DNA of 64,000 nucleotides from Girardinichthys multiradiatus (Eukaryota; Chordata; Actinopteri; Cyprinodontiformes; Goodeidae). Of the stretch, positions 37,154 to 48,290 are shown in pieces (position 1 is the stretch's first letter; every line of letters begins with the position of its first letter). Location: contig NC_061804.1 of NCBI RefSeq assembly GCF_021462225.1, positions 14,690,005 through 14,754,004 on the forward strand, in the 5' to 3' direction. The position numbers were made by a program, and so were the translations under genes. Under the pieces are notes generated by a model that had not been told where the DNA came from, made no database searches, and saw only the letters and a list, made by a program, of their open reading frames with translations.

Positions 37154-38763
37154 CAGGTCCTTCTCAAAATATTAGCATATTGTGATAAAGTTCATTATTT
37201 TCCATAATGTCATGATGAAAATTTAACATTCATATATTTTAGATTCATTGCACACTAACTGAAATATTTCAGGTCTTTTATTGTCTTAATACGGATGATT
37301 TTGGCATACAGCTCATGAAAACCCAAAATTCCTATCTCACAAAATTAGCATATTTCATCCGACCAATAAAAGAAAAGTATTTTTAATACAAAAAATGTCA
37401 ACCTTCAAATAATCATGTACAGTTATGCACTCAATACTTGGTCGGGAATCCTTTTGCAGAAATGACTGCTTCAATGCGGCGTGGCATGGAGGCAATCAGC
37501 CTGTGGCACTGCTGAGGTCTTATGGAGGCCCAGGATGCTTCGATAGCGGCCTTTAGCTCATCCAGAGTGTTGGGTCTTGAGTCTCTCAACGTTCTCTTCA
37601 CAATATCCCACAGATTCTCTATGGGGTTCAGGTCAGGAGAGTTGGCAGGCCAATTGAGCACAGTGATACCATGGTCAGTAAACCATTTACCAGTGGTTTT
37701 GGCACTGTGAGCAGGTGCCAGGTCGTGCTGAAAAATGAAATCTTCATCTCCATAAAGCTTTTCAGCAGATGGAAGCATGAAGTGCTCCACAATCTCCTGA
37801 TAGCTAGCTGCATTGACCCTGCCCTTGATAAAACACAGTGGACCAACACCAGCAGCTGACACGGCACCCCAGACCATCACTGACTGTGGGTACTTGACAC
37901 TGGACTTCTGGCATTTTGGCATTTCCTTCTCCCCAGTCTTCCTCCAGACTCTGGCACCTTGATTTCCGAATGACATGCAGAATTTGCTTTCATCCGAAAA
38001 AAGTACTTTGGACCACTGAGCAACAGTCCAGTGCTGCTTCTCTGTAGCCCAGGTCAGGCGCTTCTGCCGCTGTTTCTGGTTCAAAAGTGGCCTGACCTGG
38101 GGAATGTGGCACCTGTAGCCCATTTCCTGCACACGCCTGTGCACGGTGGCTCTGGATGTTTCTACTCCAGACTCAGTCCACTGCTTCCGCAGGTCCCCCA
38201 AGGTCTGGAATCGGCCCTTCTCCACAATCTTCCTCAGGGTCCGGTCACCTCTTTTCGTTGTGCAGCGTTTTCTGCCACACTTTTTCCTTCCCACAGACTT
38301 CCCACTGAGGTGCCTTGATACAGCACTCTGGGAACAGCCTATTCGTTCCGAAATTTCTTTCTGTGTCTTACCCTCTTGCTTGAGGGTGTCAGTAGTGGCC
38401 TTCTGGACAGCAGTCAGGTCGGCAGTCTTACCCATGATTGTGGTTTTGAGTGATGAACCAGGCTGGGAGTTTTAAACGCCTCAGGAATCTTTTGCAGGTG
38501 TTTAGAGTTGACTCGTTGATTCAGATGATTAGGTTCATAGCTCGTTTAGAAACCCTTTTAATGATATGCTAATTTTGTGAGATAGGAATTTTGGGTTTTC
38601 ATGAGCTGTATGCCAAAATCATCCGTATTAAGACAATAAAAGACCTGAAATATTTCAGTTAGTGTGCAATGAATCTAAAATATATGAGTGTTAAATTTTC
38701 ATCATGACATTATGGAAAATAATGAACTTTATCACAATATGCTAATATTTTGAGAAGGACCTG
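37154..38763 (-). mobile_element. Tc1-like element, family D, copy 3 (intact)
   Basis: 1610 bp, TA on both sides, same ends as copy 2. It sits within the 3' tail of the L2-type LINE: GTTTATTTA before and TATAGCGCC after join to the normal tail when the element and one TA are removed. Confidence 0.96.
37431..38435 (-). CDS. Tc1 family D transposase, intact, copy 3
   Basis: 334 codons without a break. All three DD34E residues are present (SDESKF, HDLAPAHSA, DLNPIENLW). By eye it differs from copy 2 at about 11 positions, for example Thr for Ile at residue 15, Lys for Arg in the CTTKRG segment, Arg for Lys in PQVRPLL and Val for Leu in QEIVEHF. The second catalytic box keeps Ala where copy 2 has Ser. 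The gene occupies most of the element with untranslated inverted repeats on either side. Confidence 0.95.
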   Translation of the reverse strand: MGKTADLTAVQKATTDTLKQEGKTQKEISERIGCSQSAVSRHLSGKSVGRKKCGRKRCTTKRGDRTLRKIVEKGRFQTLGDLRKQWTESGVETSRATVHRRVQEMGYRCHIPQVRPLLNQKQRQKRLTWATEKQHWTVAQWSKVLFSDESKFCMSFGNQGARVWRKTGEKEMPKCQKSSVKYPQSVMVWGAVSAAGVGPLCFIKGRVNAASYQEIVEHFMLPSAEKLYGDEDFIFQHDLAPAHSAKTTGKWFTDHGITVLNWPANSPDLNPIENLWDIVKRTLRDSRPNTLDELKAAIEASWASIRPQQCHRLIASMPRRIEAVISAKGFPTKY

Positions 38764-39981
38764 TATATAGCGCCAATTCTCAACACATGTTGTCTCAAGG
38801 CACTTCACAAAAGTCAGGTACATACTGTACATTCCAATTAATCCTAACCATTGAACAGTGCAGTCAGATTCAGTTATTTATTCAAATTAGATAAAAAGTT
38901 TTTCTATCTAAGGAAACCCAGCAGATTGCATCCAGTCAGTGACTTGCAGCATTCACTCCTCCTGGATGAGCATGTAGAGACAGTGGACAGTCACTGACTG
39001 GCGTTGACTTTGCAGCAATCTCTCATACTGAGCATGCATGTAGCGACAGTGGAGAGGAAAAACTCCCTTTTAACAGGAAAAAACCTCCAGCAGAACCAGG
39101 CTCAGTGTGAGCGGCCATCTGCCATGACCAACTTGGGGTTTGATTAGAACAGAGCAGAGACACAAAAAGAACACAGAAGAACTGAGCTAGGAGTACTTTC
39201 AATGGGAAGGAAAAGTAAATCTTAATGGATGTAGCTCCTTTAGTCATTGCATCTAGAAAGAAAGAACAGATAAACTCTGAGCCAGTTTTCAAGGTCAGAG
39301 TCTGAAAGAAAGCACATCGAGTTAGTCACAGTAGAAGCTCAGTCAGTAGCTATGTCTAGGAGAGAGAAAGGGTTAAACAATGAAAGACAAGGCCAGGCCA
39401 TGTGGATCATCGGTAGAGGGTGAGCATTAAGTTGTTGCCAGCAGAAGCTTGGATGATGCCCCCTCCAGAAAGGTGTCACAGTTAGACACAGAGTCAGGCC
39501 AGGTGTAGCTTCTAGGAAGAGAAAAGAGAGAGAACATTAAGTTAGAAGCTGAAATAACAGCAAATAATACAAAATTGGAGAGTAGTGTGAGAATGTAGCA
39601 AAGAGGGTGAAAGTGGTCATTATGTCCTCCAGCAGCCTAAGCTTATAGCAGCATAACTACAGAGATAGCTCAGGATAACTGAAGCCAATCTAACTATAAG
39701 CTTTATCAAAAAGGAAAGTTTTAAGCCTAGCCTTAAAAGTAGACAGGGTGTCTGCCTCACGGACTAAAACTGGCAGCTGGTTCCACAGAGGAGCCTGATA
39801 ACTAAAGGATCTGCCTTCCATTCTCCTTCTAGAGACTCTAGGAACCACCAGTAAACCTGCAGTCTGAGAACGAAGTGCTCTGTTAGGAACATATGGAACA
39901 ATCAGATCTCTGAAGTATGATGGAGCTAGATCATTAAGGGCTTTATATGTGAGAAGGAGAATTAAAAATTTTATTTTGGAT

Positions 39982-40740
39982 TTAACAGGGAAGGGAATGA
40001 AGGGAAGCTAAAGTAGGAGAAATATGATCTCTCTTTTTAATTTTCATCAGAACTCTTGCTGCAGCATTTTGAATTAGTTGAAGGCTTTTAACTGCATTTT
40101 GTTGACATCCTGATAGTAAGAAATTACAATAGTCCAGTCTTGAAGTAACAAATGCATGAACTAGTTTTTCAGCGTCACTCCTGGATAGGATATTTCTAAT
40201 TTTGGCAATGTTCCAGAGGTGAAAGAAGGAAATCCTAGAAACCTGTTTAATATAGGATTTAAATGACATGTCATGGTGAAAAATAACACCAAGGTGTTTT
40301 ACTTTATTACCAGAGGTCAATTTAATTCCATCCAGGTTGAGTGATTGACTAAGCAGCTTCTTTTTTAAAGACTCCGGTCCAAAGACGACAACTTCTGTCT
40401 TGTCTGAATTTAAAAGCAGAAAATTTAAAGTCATCGAAGTTTTTATGTCTTCAAGACATGCTTGTAGTCTATCTAACTGATTGGGCTCAACAGAATTTAT
40501 GGATAGGTAAAGCTGAGTATCATCAGCGAAACAGTGAAAATTTATCCTATGCTGCCTGATAATTTGACCTATTGGAAGCATATATATATATAGTAAAGAG
40601 AATTTGCCCAAGTACTGAATCCTGTGGTACTCCACAATTAACCCTGGAGTTTGAAGGTGATTTATCATTTACATGAACAAACTGGAATCTGTCAGACAAA
40701 TAAGATTTAAACCAGCCTAGCGCTGTTCCCCTGATCCCTC
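39982..40740 (-). pseudogene. L2-type LINE reverse transcriptase, C-terminal part
   Basis: Reads [23 protein letters not shown] (the YXDD-type catalytic box as FADD), LLLNSDKTEVVVFGP and HAFVTSRLDYCNFLLSGC, the order of motifs in L2-clade RTs. The Gly of the usual PQGS is Asp here, and a frameshift lies near 40600-40670. It ends at LASLHSLPC near the usual ORF2 end. Roughly the first half of the RT domain, with the first catalytic Asp, is missing between this piece and 40803. Confidence 0.85.
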
Positions 40741-40802
40741 AGTCATGACTGCTGAGAGCTAAGGGAATGGATGGCTCAACAGAGCTATGACTCTGTGTAA
40801 GT

Positions 40803-41150
40803 TTAGCAACTACCAAAGAGAAACCTAGGATTATTCTTGTTCTCTTCTATTAATAATGAGAAATAAGCTGTTCTGGCTTGGCAAAATGTATTTTTATACA
40901 ACAGTAGGCTATTTTTCCAGATTAAGTAGGAATCCTCTAGATGTGTAGAGCGCCATTTCCTCTCCAATTTACTAACATTGTGCTTTAAATTACGCCGCTC
41001 TGAATTAAACCAGGGAGCCAGCCTCATATGGATAATTATCTTCTTTTTCAAAGGGGCTGCATTGTCTAATGCACCACGCAATGATGAAGTAACACTATCA
41101 ACAAGAGAATCAATTTGTGAAGGGGAAGAAACAAAATTATTGCACTCCAC
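40803..41150 (-). pseudogene. L2-type LINE ORF2 linker between endonuclease and RT
   Basis: 115 codons including APWFNSERRNLKHNVSKLER and YFSLLIEENKNNPRFLF, the conserved connector found between the endonuclease and RT of L2 elements. Stop directly after where the RT should begin. Confidence 0.75.
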
Positions 41151-41278
41151 TGTTTTTCTGTGATAATGAGGAAATTAAAAGTAGAACAGATTCTTTAAAG
41201 GTTGTTACAGCATTTTCTGATAATGGTCTACTATAATGAAATTTTCTTTCAGGTGTGGAGTACTTGGTTAAATTAAAC

Positions 41279-41602
41279 TCAAAGGTTATTAAAAAAATGG
41301 TCAGACAGGACAGGGTTATGAGAAAATATTGTTATGTCTTTACACTCAATACCATATGTCAGAACAAGGTCCAGAGAATGAAGACAAAGGTGGGTAGGTT
41401 TGTTAATGTTTTGAGAAAAGCCAATTGAGTCTAAGATAGCATTAAAGGCTATATTTAGGCTATCACTTTCAGTGTCAACATGAATGTTAAAATCCCCCAC
41501 TATAATAACCTTATCTGTATTTAACATTAAATTAGATAAAAGGTCTGAAAACTGATCTAAAAAGTAGCGCGTAAGGGCCTGGTGGACGGTACAAAACAAC
41601 AA
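41279..41602 (-). pseudogene. L2-type LINE endonuclease C-terminal part
   Basis: 107 codons with VIIVGDFNIHVD (Asp and Asn of the apurinic-type endonuclease active site), HSLDLVLTYG and a terminal LSDHF (catalytic Asp-His). The N-terminal part of the endonuclease is absent. Confidence 0.82.
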
Positions 41603-41690
41603 ACAGAAGTGGTTTTATTGCTTTGCAATTTGGATGAGGAAAACTAAGGATTAAATATTCAAAAGAGTTATTGATTGATATTGATATTTC

Positions 41691-42142
41691 ATAGCTCTGC
41701 TGCTGTTATCAATCTATTTTCAACTCTGTTTAGGTCTCTCAGTCTATTAGAGAGGAGAGTAAAGAAGCTCTGATTGGGTCTAAATGACCAAGCGACATCG
41801 TGCTCTCAAAACTAATCTAGGTGTATGTAGAGAACCCTCCACACTAACTGGCACCTGTAATGATGTGTAAAAAGCCTAAACGAAACTTAGCTTTTAGCAT
41901 AATTTGAAACCCCAAATGTAATTAAACATTTTTTTCACTTCTTTCATTTCATTAGTGTCAGGTAATTTTTAATCATCAATCAATGACTTCCTGTTTTTAT
42001 GGGGTATATTTATGTCCTGAGACTGAGGTCGGTTTTACTAAAATACTCTTTAAAATTGGAAAGAAAAAAGAACATGTTATTTGAGTGAGGCAGAAGTGTG
42101 TTGATCTTTCTAATTCAGCAACTGACTGCAAGAAAATATATA
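41691..42142. other. Intron sequence, nothing recognised
   Basis: AT-rich gap between the 5'-truncated L2 end and Tc1-D copy 4. The exact L2 breakpoint is uncertain by a few tens of bases. Confidence 0.4.
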
Positions 42143-43752
42143 CAGGTCCTTCTCAAAATATTAGCATATTGTGATAAAGTTCATTATTTTCCATAATGTC
42201 ATGATGAACATTTAACATTCATATATTTTAGGTTCATTGCACACTAACTGAAATATTTCAGGTCTTTTATTGTCTTAATACTGATGATTTTGGCATACAG
42301 CTCATGAAAACCCAAAATTCCTATCTCACAAAATTAGCATATTTCATCCGACCAATAAAATAAAAGTGTTTTTAATACAAAAAAGGTCAACCTTCAAATA
42401 ATCATGTACAGTTATGCACTCAATACTTGGTCGGGAATCCTTTGGCAGAAATGACTGCTTCAATGCGGCGTGGCATGGAGGCAATCAGCCTGTGGCACTG
42501 CTGAGGTCTTATGGAGGCCCAGGATGCTTCGATAGCGGCCTTTAGCTCATCCAGAGTGTTGGGTCTTGAGTCTCTCATCGTTCTCTTCACAATATCCCAC
42601 AGATTCTCTATTGGGTTCAGGTCAGGAGAGTTGGCAGGCCAATTGAGCACAGTGATACCATGGTCAGTAAACCATTTACCAGTGGTTTTGGCACTGTGAG
42701 CAGGTGCCAGGTCGTGCTGAAAAACGAAATCTTCATCTCCATAAAACTTTTCAGCAGATGGAAGCATGAAGTGCTCCAAAATCTCCTGATAGCTAGCTGC
42801 ATTGACCCTGCCCTTGATAAAACACAGTGGACCAACACCAGCAGCTGACACGGCACCCCAGACCATCACTGACTGTGGGCACTTGACACTGGACTTCTGG
42901 CATTTTGGCATTTCCTTCTCCCCAGTCTTCCTCCAGACTGTGGCACCTTGATTTCCGAATGACATGCAGAATTTACTTTCATCCGAAAAAAGTACTTTGG
43001 ACCACTGAGCAACAGTCCAGGGCTGCTTCTCTGTAGCCCAGGTCAGGCGCTTCTGCCGCTGTTTCTGGTTCAAAAGTGGCTTGACCTGGGGAATGCGGCA
43101 CCTGTAGCCCATTTCCTGCACACGCCTGTGCACGGTGGCTCTGGATGTTTCTACTCCAGACTCAGTCCACTGCTTCCGCAGGTCCCCCAAGGTCTGGAAT
43201 CGGCCCTTCTCCACAATCTTCCTCAAGGTCCGGTCACCTCTTCTCGTTGTGCAGCGTTTTCTGCCACACTTTTTCCTTCCCACAGACTTCCCACTGAGGT
43301 GCCTTGATACAGCACTCTGGGAACAGCCTATTCGTTCAGAAATTTCTTTCTGTGTCTTACCCTCTTGCTTGAGGGTGTCAATAGTGGCCTTCTGGACAGC
43401 AGTCAGGTCGGCAGTCTTACCCATGATTGGGGTTTTGAGTGATGAACCAGGCTGGGAGTTTTAAAGGCCTCAGGAATCATTTGCAGGTGTTTAGAGTTAA
43501 CTCGTTGATTCAGATGATTAGGTTCATAGCTCGTTTAGAGACCCTTTTAATGATATGCTAATTTTGTGAGATAGGAATTTTGGGTTTTCATGAGTTGTAT
43601 GCCACAATCATCTGTATTAAGACAATAAAAGACCTGAAATATTTCAATTAGTGTGCAATGAATCTAAAATATATGAGTGTTAAATTTTCATCGTTACATT
43701 ATGGAAAATAATGAACTTTATCACAATATGCTAATATTTTGAGAAGGACCTG
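42143..43752 (-). mobile_element. Tc1-like element, family D, copy 4 (intact)
   Basis: 1610 bp, same ends as the other copies, with TA on both sides and a short TATATA target context on the left. Confidence 0.96.
42420..43424 (-). CDS. Tc1 family D transposase, intact, copy 4
   Basis: 334 codons without a break and with all DD34E residues. Private changes against the other copies include Pro for His in EKQPWTVAQ, Thr for Arg in GATVWRK, Phe for Leu in AEKFYGDED, Val for Ile in DEDFVFQHD and Met for Leu in KRTMRDS. None falls on the catalytic triad. The start codon and reading frame agree with copies 2 and 3. Confidence 0.95.
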   Translation of the reverse strand: MGKTADLTAVQKATIDTLKQEGKTQKEISERIGCSQSAVSRHLSGKSVGRKKCGRKRCTTRRGDRTLRKIVEKGRFQTLGDLRKQWTESGVETSRATVHRRVQEMGYRCRIPQVKPLLNQKQRQKRLTWATEKQPWTVAQWSKVLFSDESKFCMSFGNQGATVWRKTGEKEMPKCQKSSVKCPQSVMVWGAVSAAGVGPLCFIKGRVNAASYQEILEHFMLPSAEKFYGDEDFVFQHDLAPAHSAKTTGKWFTDHGITVLNWPANSPDLNPIENLWDIVKRTMRDSRPNTLDELKAAIEASWASIRPQQCHRLIASMPRRIEAVISAKGFPTKY

Positions 43753-43990
43753 TACTTGCCTGTTCCAGACTATAGTCAGATAAATAATTAAAAAGTGTAA
43801 ATTAAAAAACTGGAACTGTAAAAAACAATTCTGGATGAGCAAACAACTTGTTTTTGCATTTACAACAGTGGGAGGTATATAAGGAAGTTATTAAAATCTT
43901 TAAAACCCAGAGAACTGCAGCAAGGAGAGACACCTTGTTGTCGCCAGGTCTCCATATGAACCGTTATCTATAGTGGGAAAACATATTTTA

Positions 43991-44430
43991 TTCAATTCAA
44001 TTCAGTTTTATTTATATAGCACAAATTCACACACATGTGGTCTCATGGCACTTTACAAAGACAATTCAGTCGAATCATACAGATATCAAGTCGAATACAT
44101 ACATTCCAATTAATCCTAAATATCCGACAGTGCAGTTGGATTCAGTTTATTATTCAAATTGGTTAAAAGTTTTTCTATCTAAGGAAACCCAGCAGATTGC
44201 ATTGAGTCAGTGACTTGAAGAATTTACTCCTCCTTGATGACCATATAGAGACAGTGGACAGTCGCTTGCTTTGACTCTGCAACAATCCCTCATACTGAAC
44301 ATGCATGTAGTGAAAATGGAGGGGACAACTCCCTTTTAACAGGAAGAAACCTCCAGCAGAACCAGGCTCAGTGTGAGCGGCCACCTGCCATGACCGACTA
44401 GGGGTTTAAGAGAACAGAGCACATACAAAA
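43991..44430 (-). mobile_element. L2-type LINE 3' end fragment
   Basis: Matches the 3' untranslated region and tail of the 37125-41690 element: TTTATATAGCACAAATTCAC near the tail, ACAGTGCAGTTGGATTCAG, and CCTCCAGCAGAACCAGGCTC. Only the last 440 bp are present. Confidence 0.8.
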
Positions 44431-44529
44431 AAAGAACATAGAAGCACTAATCTTACTAAAATAAGATTAATGTTTCATGAGATTATGAAAATCCGAATGG
44501 TTGGATTTTATATCCAACCATTTAAAACA

Positions 44530-44840
44530 TAAAGGTGTTGAGTTTGCTAAATGGTACTGGGGCTTGTGGAAATTTGTGCTTTGGTCTGAAAGGACGAAGA
44601 AAGAAGAAATATCTAGAAAAGCCCCTCATTCCCACTTTCAAGTGTGGTGGAGAGTCTGTGATGTTGTGGGCGACTTTCTCTTCCAAAGAAGCTGTGAAAT
44701 TTGGTAGAGTACATGGCACCAAGGACTCTTTGTTAAACCAGACGTTCTAAATAAAAACTTAGTTACCTCTCCCAGAGACCTGAAAATGGGTCTTTGACTT
44801 TGTCTTTGCGTTATCCAGAAAGATTTTGCAAGAAGGAATG
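44530..44840 (+). pseudogene. Tc1-like transposase relic
   Basis: Plus-strand blocks FVLWSERTK (first catalytic box with Asp changed, normally SDE/SDKT-like), PLIPTFKCGGESVMLWATFS and then LLNQTF. The 5' part of the gene and both terminal repeats are missing. Frameshifted. Confidence 0.68.
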
Positions 44841-45911
44841 GGTGGGGATGAGGTATTATACATGTTATATTTTTTGAATAATTAAAAAAAATTTGGTGTA
44901 AGATTAAACAGAAGCAAAAAAAGATACATATGTTTTAGGAATTTTACATCTCTTTACCATAGGTGCCAATAAGATAGAAAACAATAAAAATCTATGGTAA
45001 TATGCAGCCTATGCATGGAAATATGTCACGCATTCAGATGTGCCTGTTGTCTGAATCACTCTGCTCTGAGTATCAACGCCCACCAGCCACTTAGGGGTTA
45101 GTCAGGCAGCAGCTTTCTTTGAACTGAACGCTCCACTCGACACAGAGTGACTAACAGGTCCAATCCAATAAACTGCTGCATTTTCTAACTCTGCCTCTCT
45201 TCTTTCTTCTGAAGGAAAGTAGAGAAGTTGGAGTTTGGAATTAATGTGCATGCGCACGTTTTGCACATCACGGAGTGTACATTTATGCACAGACTCTTTT
45301 TTAAGACATTCTCATTCTTTATTCATTAACAAATACAGAGTGTGGCTACAGAGTGTAGCTTCTCAGCTAAGTTGGGTTTGACAGGTTGACGGCTTAATAT
45401 TGCACTTGAGGTGAAGCTTGCCAAGCAGACAGCAAAAGCAGGTACATCGGACACAAAAGTTCTGTCCAAAAGTCACATCACAATTATCAGCGATGAATAA
45501 TTCAGGTAGTCAGAAACATTCAGAGCGTTAAAAACTGTCTGCTTGCTCTTCTGTTTCTTCCTGGGTTATCTTTCCCTTTTTCTCTCTCTCTCTTTTCATG
45601 TACCTCTGTGTGATGTCTTCTAACATTTCCATTCTTTCTTTTCTTATACAAGCAGGCACGTGGGAAAAATACAAAAGTACACAATTAATGATCTTTCTGG
45701 AGCAGGCTTGCCCTCAAACAGTCCATCATGTTCAGAATGCTTTACTCCTCCCATTGTTTAATCTGTTGTGCAGTGGGCTGAGCTAGGGGAGATTTTCGAC
45801 AATAATAATGCTTCACCATTTCTGAGGTGGAAATTGGAGAGCTTGCACCAGCTGGCATCTTAATCTGCGTTTATGAAAGAGGTGAATATAAAGTCTCCCT
45901 CCCATTCTTTT

Positions 45912-45912
<1 letters not shown>
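44841..45912. other. Intron sequence, nothing recognised
   Basis: No element boundaries. Pyrimidine-rich near 45540-45600. Confidence 0.4.
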
Positions 45913-45955
<43 letters not shown>

Positions 45956-45956
45956 T
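45913..45956. repeat. (CT)n microsatellite
   Basis: About 22 CT units with one GT interruption. Confidence 0.95.
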
Positions 45957-46383
45957 TCTATCTGAGTTCACTTTTCTGCTTCTGCTGTGAAATAAAACAT
46001 TTACACACTCCATGAATAAAAAAAACCTCTGTTGAAGAGATGACAAATTCTTTTCATTCAGGACAATTGATGGAAAATAAGAGTGATGACGTTCCACCAT
46101 TCAATCTAATATGATCTCTTCTACTAATACAGAATTTGTGAGAAGATTCACATCCCTTTATCTTCACCTAATCTAATAGGTGAAGTAGAACCATATTCCC
46201 TTTTGGCTGCTTGGGAAAGGGCCTTTTTGTGTGAAAAAGTGAACAGATTACTAAAAGATGAGCTAGCCAGAAAAACAGACAAAAAATACTATGGAGATGG
46301 AAAGAGAAAAACAAAAAACAAAAGGGAAAAGCAACAGCAGCCATGAGAATGAAACACAGAAGATCTGTATATTTTAGCTTTTT

Positions 46384-46385
<2 letters not shown>

Positions 46386-46423
<38 letters not shown>

Positions 46424-46430
46424 GTGTTCC
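46386..46430. repeat. (TG)n microsatellite
   Basis: About 20 TG units with one CG change, beginning a block that contains a TTAGGG-like repeat and a second (TG)n. Confidence 0.93.
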
Positions 46431-46439
46431 AGTCTTGGC

Positions 46440-46721
46440 ATCACAGTGAGAACCATTTTCCTGATTTCACCATCTAATTGAGGACCGTTTGTACCAAAGT
46501 GAGGACATTTTGCTGGTCCTCACGACCTATTTTGCTAACGGTTAGGTTTAGGACTAAGGTATGAATTGACTTTAGGTTAAGGTTAGGGTTAGGCATGCAC
46601 TGGTAATAGTTAGGTTTAGGGTTATTGTCAGGGTTAGGGCATAGAAAGGGTTGAAAAGGACTGAAAATCAATGGAAGTCAATGGGAGTCAACACATGGTC
46701 CTCACTACATATAGCAAAACA
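46440..46721. repeat. TTAGGG-like interspersed repeat between two (TG)n tracts
   Basis: Contains GTTAGGTTTAGG, TTAAGGTTAGGGTTAGGC and GGGTTATTGTCAGGGTTAGG, which are degenerate telomere-like units. Its ends hold related motifs (GTGAGGACATTTTGCTGGTCCTCAC on the left, read in two parts, and TGGTCCTCACTAC on the right). The symmetric GGTCCTCAC motifs and flanking (TG)n suggest a mobile or palindromic unit, not a chromosome end. Confidence 0.6.

Positions 46722-46767
<46 letters not shown>
46722..46767. repeat. (GT)n microsatellite
   Basis: About 22 GT units following AACAAGA. Confidence 0.95.
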
Positions 46768-46771
<4 letters not shown>

Positions 46772-47266
46772 AGAGAGAGCGAGGCATCGAGAGTACAATC
46801 TAATCTTAAATGGTTGAAGTAGGCATGATGCTTCAACAGCTGAGGCTCAGTGAGGTTCAGTCAATTTGAAATATATTTAAGTGATCTGAATAGAAAGACT
46901 GGTCAGTTTCTACTGAAAACAAATATGTGTAGTTCTCTTATGCTTACAATACATTTGGAAAATGGAGTATGGAAATCTGAATCTTCTTACTTTGCACACA
47001 ATAGGTAGTTCTATCTCAGAATTTCACACCAGGGTTTTTAACCATTGCATTTTGGTTTATTTCTCTCGTAATCAAATATGGTTTAAAAAAAATGAGATAA
47101 ATAATAATAAAAAGGCTAAAATCTTATGTATAGATACATTTTGTGGCACTAGTGACCTTTATTTATCTGGTTTTTTTTTTCAAAGTAGACCGACAGAAGT
47201 GGGGTGGGGAAGGGGGAAGATATACAGCAAAGCTATGTTCAACATTCACCCATCACCCGAGCCCTT
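46768..47266. other. Intron sequence, nothing recognised
   Basis: AT-rich with a T run near 47171. No motif found. Confidence 0.4.
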
Positions 47267-47502
47267 TGTCATGATCCGCACCTGTTTTGTGTTTTCTGTT
47301 AATCTCGCTTGTATTTAAGTTCCTGTTTTCTGTTCTCTTATCGCTGGAGTCTTCCTCAGGCCTGTCTGTTTTTCTTCCCATGCTCCTGTTGTCTCCTGAG
47401 TTCCGTCAGTTTGCGACTTCATTTATTAGTAAAATCATTACTGTGCTGCATCATCGCTCCAGTCGGCACCTTAGAACGTCTTCAACTTCTCAACTCATGA
47501 CA
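47267..47502 (+). repeat. Probable solo LTR of a gypsy-like retrotransposon
   Basis: 236 bp bounded by TGTCATGA and TCATGACA, giving the TG...CA ends and inverted edges typical of LTRs. It contains TTTATTAGTAAAATCATTAC near the position of a polyadenylation signal. The following GAAGACTACAGCCAGTC to about 47590 resembles the leader seen in fish gypsy elements. No gag or pol follows. Confidence 0.6.
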
Positions 47503-47590
47503 GAAGACTACAGCCAGTCTTTGGACCAAGCGACAGTTTGGCTCCTCTCTGCCTCCTCGGCCTGATCCGTCAGCCCCGCAGCTAAGCTAT

Positions 47591-48214
47591 TCCTGCCAAT
47601 AATAATGTTCTCTGTGTATAGGTTATACAATTTACCCTTTTCTTTTTGTGCTTAACCCTGTTTGTCTCCTGGAGAAAGCATATGAAGGAGCTAAAGGTGA
47701 CATGAACTACATGTAGTCGGTTTTGTGTCCAATAGATTTTAATACTGGCTCAAAGCTTTTCTGTCAAGCAGTGCTTCTCTCCAAGATGAAGTCACTCAAA
47801 CAGATACCGCTGCCATTAACTCTTAACATTTTTCCTTAACATGATTAGAGTGCTTTCTGTGTGTCTGCTCTGTCTTCTTAAACACCCAGTTAGTTGTGGT
47901 AGATAGCCTCTCATACTGAGCCAGGTTCAGGAGGTTTCTTACTGTTAAAAGGAAGTCATTTCTTTCCATTTTTGACACATGCAGGCTCAGTATGAGGAGT
48001 GCTGTAAAGTTAACAACTCGATGCAATCAACTGTCCTCTGTCACTGCAGGCTTGTTCTAGAGGAGGGGTTGCCACAAACCCAGTCACTCAATGCACTTGG
48101 CTGGGTTTTCTAAGATAACATTTTTCTTTTACCCACTGACACAATAAATAGAACCTGAATCTGTATATATGATTGAATTCAACTGAATATACATTTCTGT
48201 ATATAAATTGGATC
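47591..48214. other. Intron sequence, nothing recognised
   Basis: No motifs seen apart from scattered short direct repeats. Confidence 0.4.
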
Positions 48215-48290
48215 TGTTTGTCTTGTAAAGTCCCTTGAGCTAACATGGGTTTTGAGTTGGCACCATTTAAATAAACTGAATTGACTATAT
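48215..48290 (+). mobile_element. L2-type LINE tail, short, plus strand
   Basis: CTTGTAAAGTCCCTTGAGCT, then GAGTTGGCACCATTTAAATA and AACTGAATTGA are the inverse of the L2 tail seen at 43991 and 49455, with the normal GGCGCTATATAAATA box diverged. Confidence 0.65.

Larger units (their letters stand above)
37125..41690 (-). mobile_element. L2-type LINE, 5'-truncated, interrupted by Tc1-D copy 3
   Basis: From right to left: endonuclease fragment (41602-41279), linker (41150-40803), RT fragment (about 40740-39982), a long 3' untranslated region, and the tail with TATATAGCGCCAATTC at 38764. Tc1-D copy 3 is inserted in the tail, and the last bases ATTTCAATTCAGTTTATTTA lie beyond it at 37134-37153. 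Related 3' ends occur at 43991, 48215 and 49455. The 5' end is missing, as usual for LINEs. Confidence 0.85.

Noticed and set aside
46540..46660. True telomere or chromosome end
   Set aside because: Only a few degenerate TTAGGG units, embedded in a dispersed-looking unit with intron on both sides.
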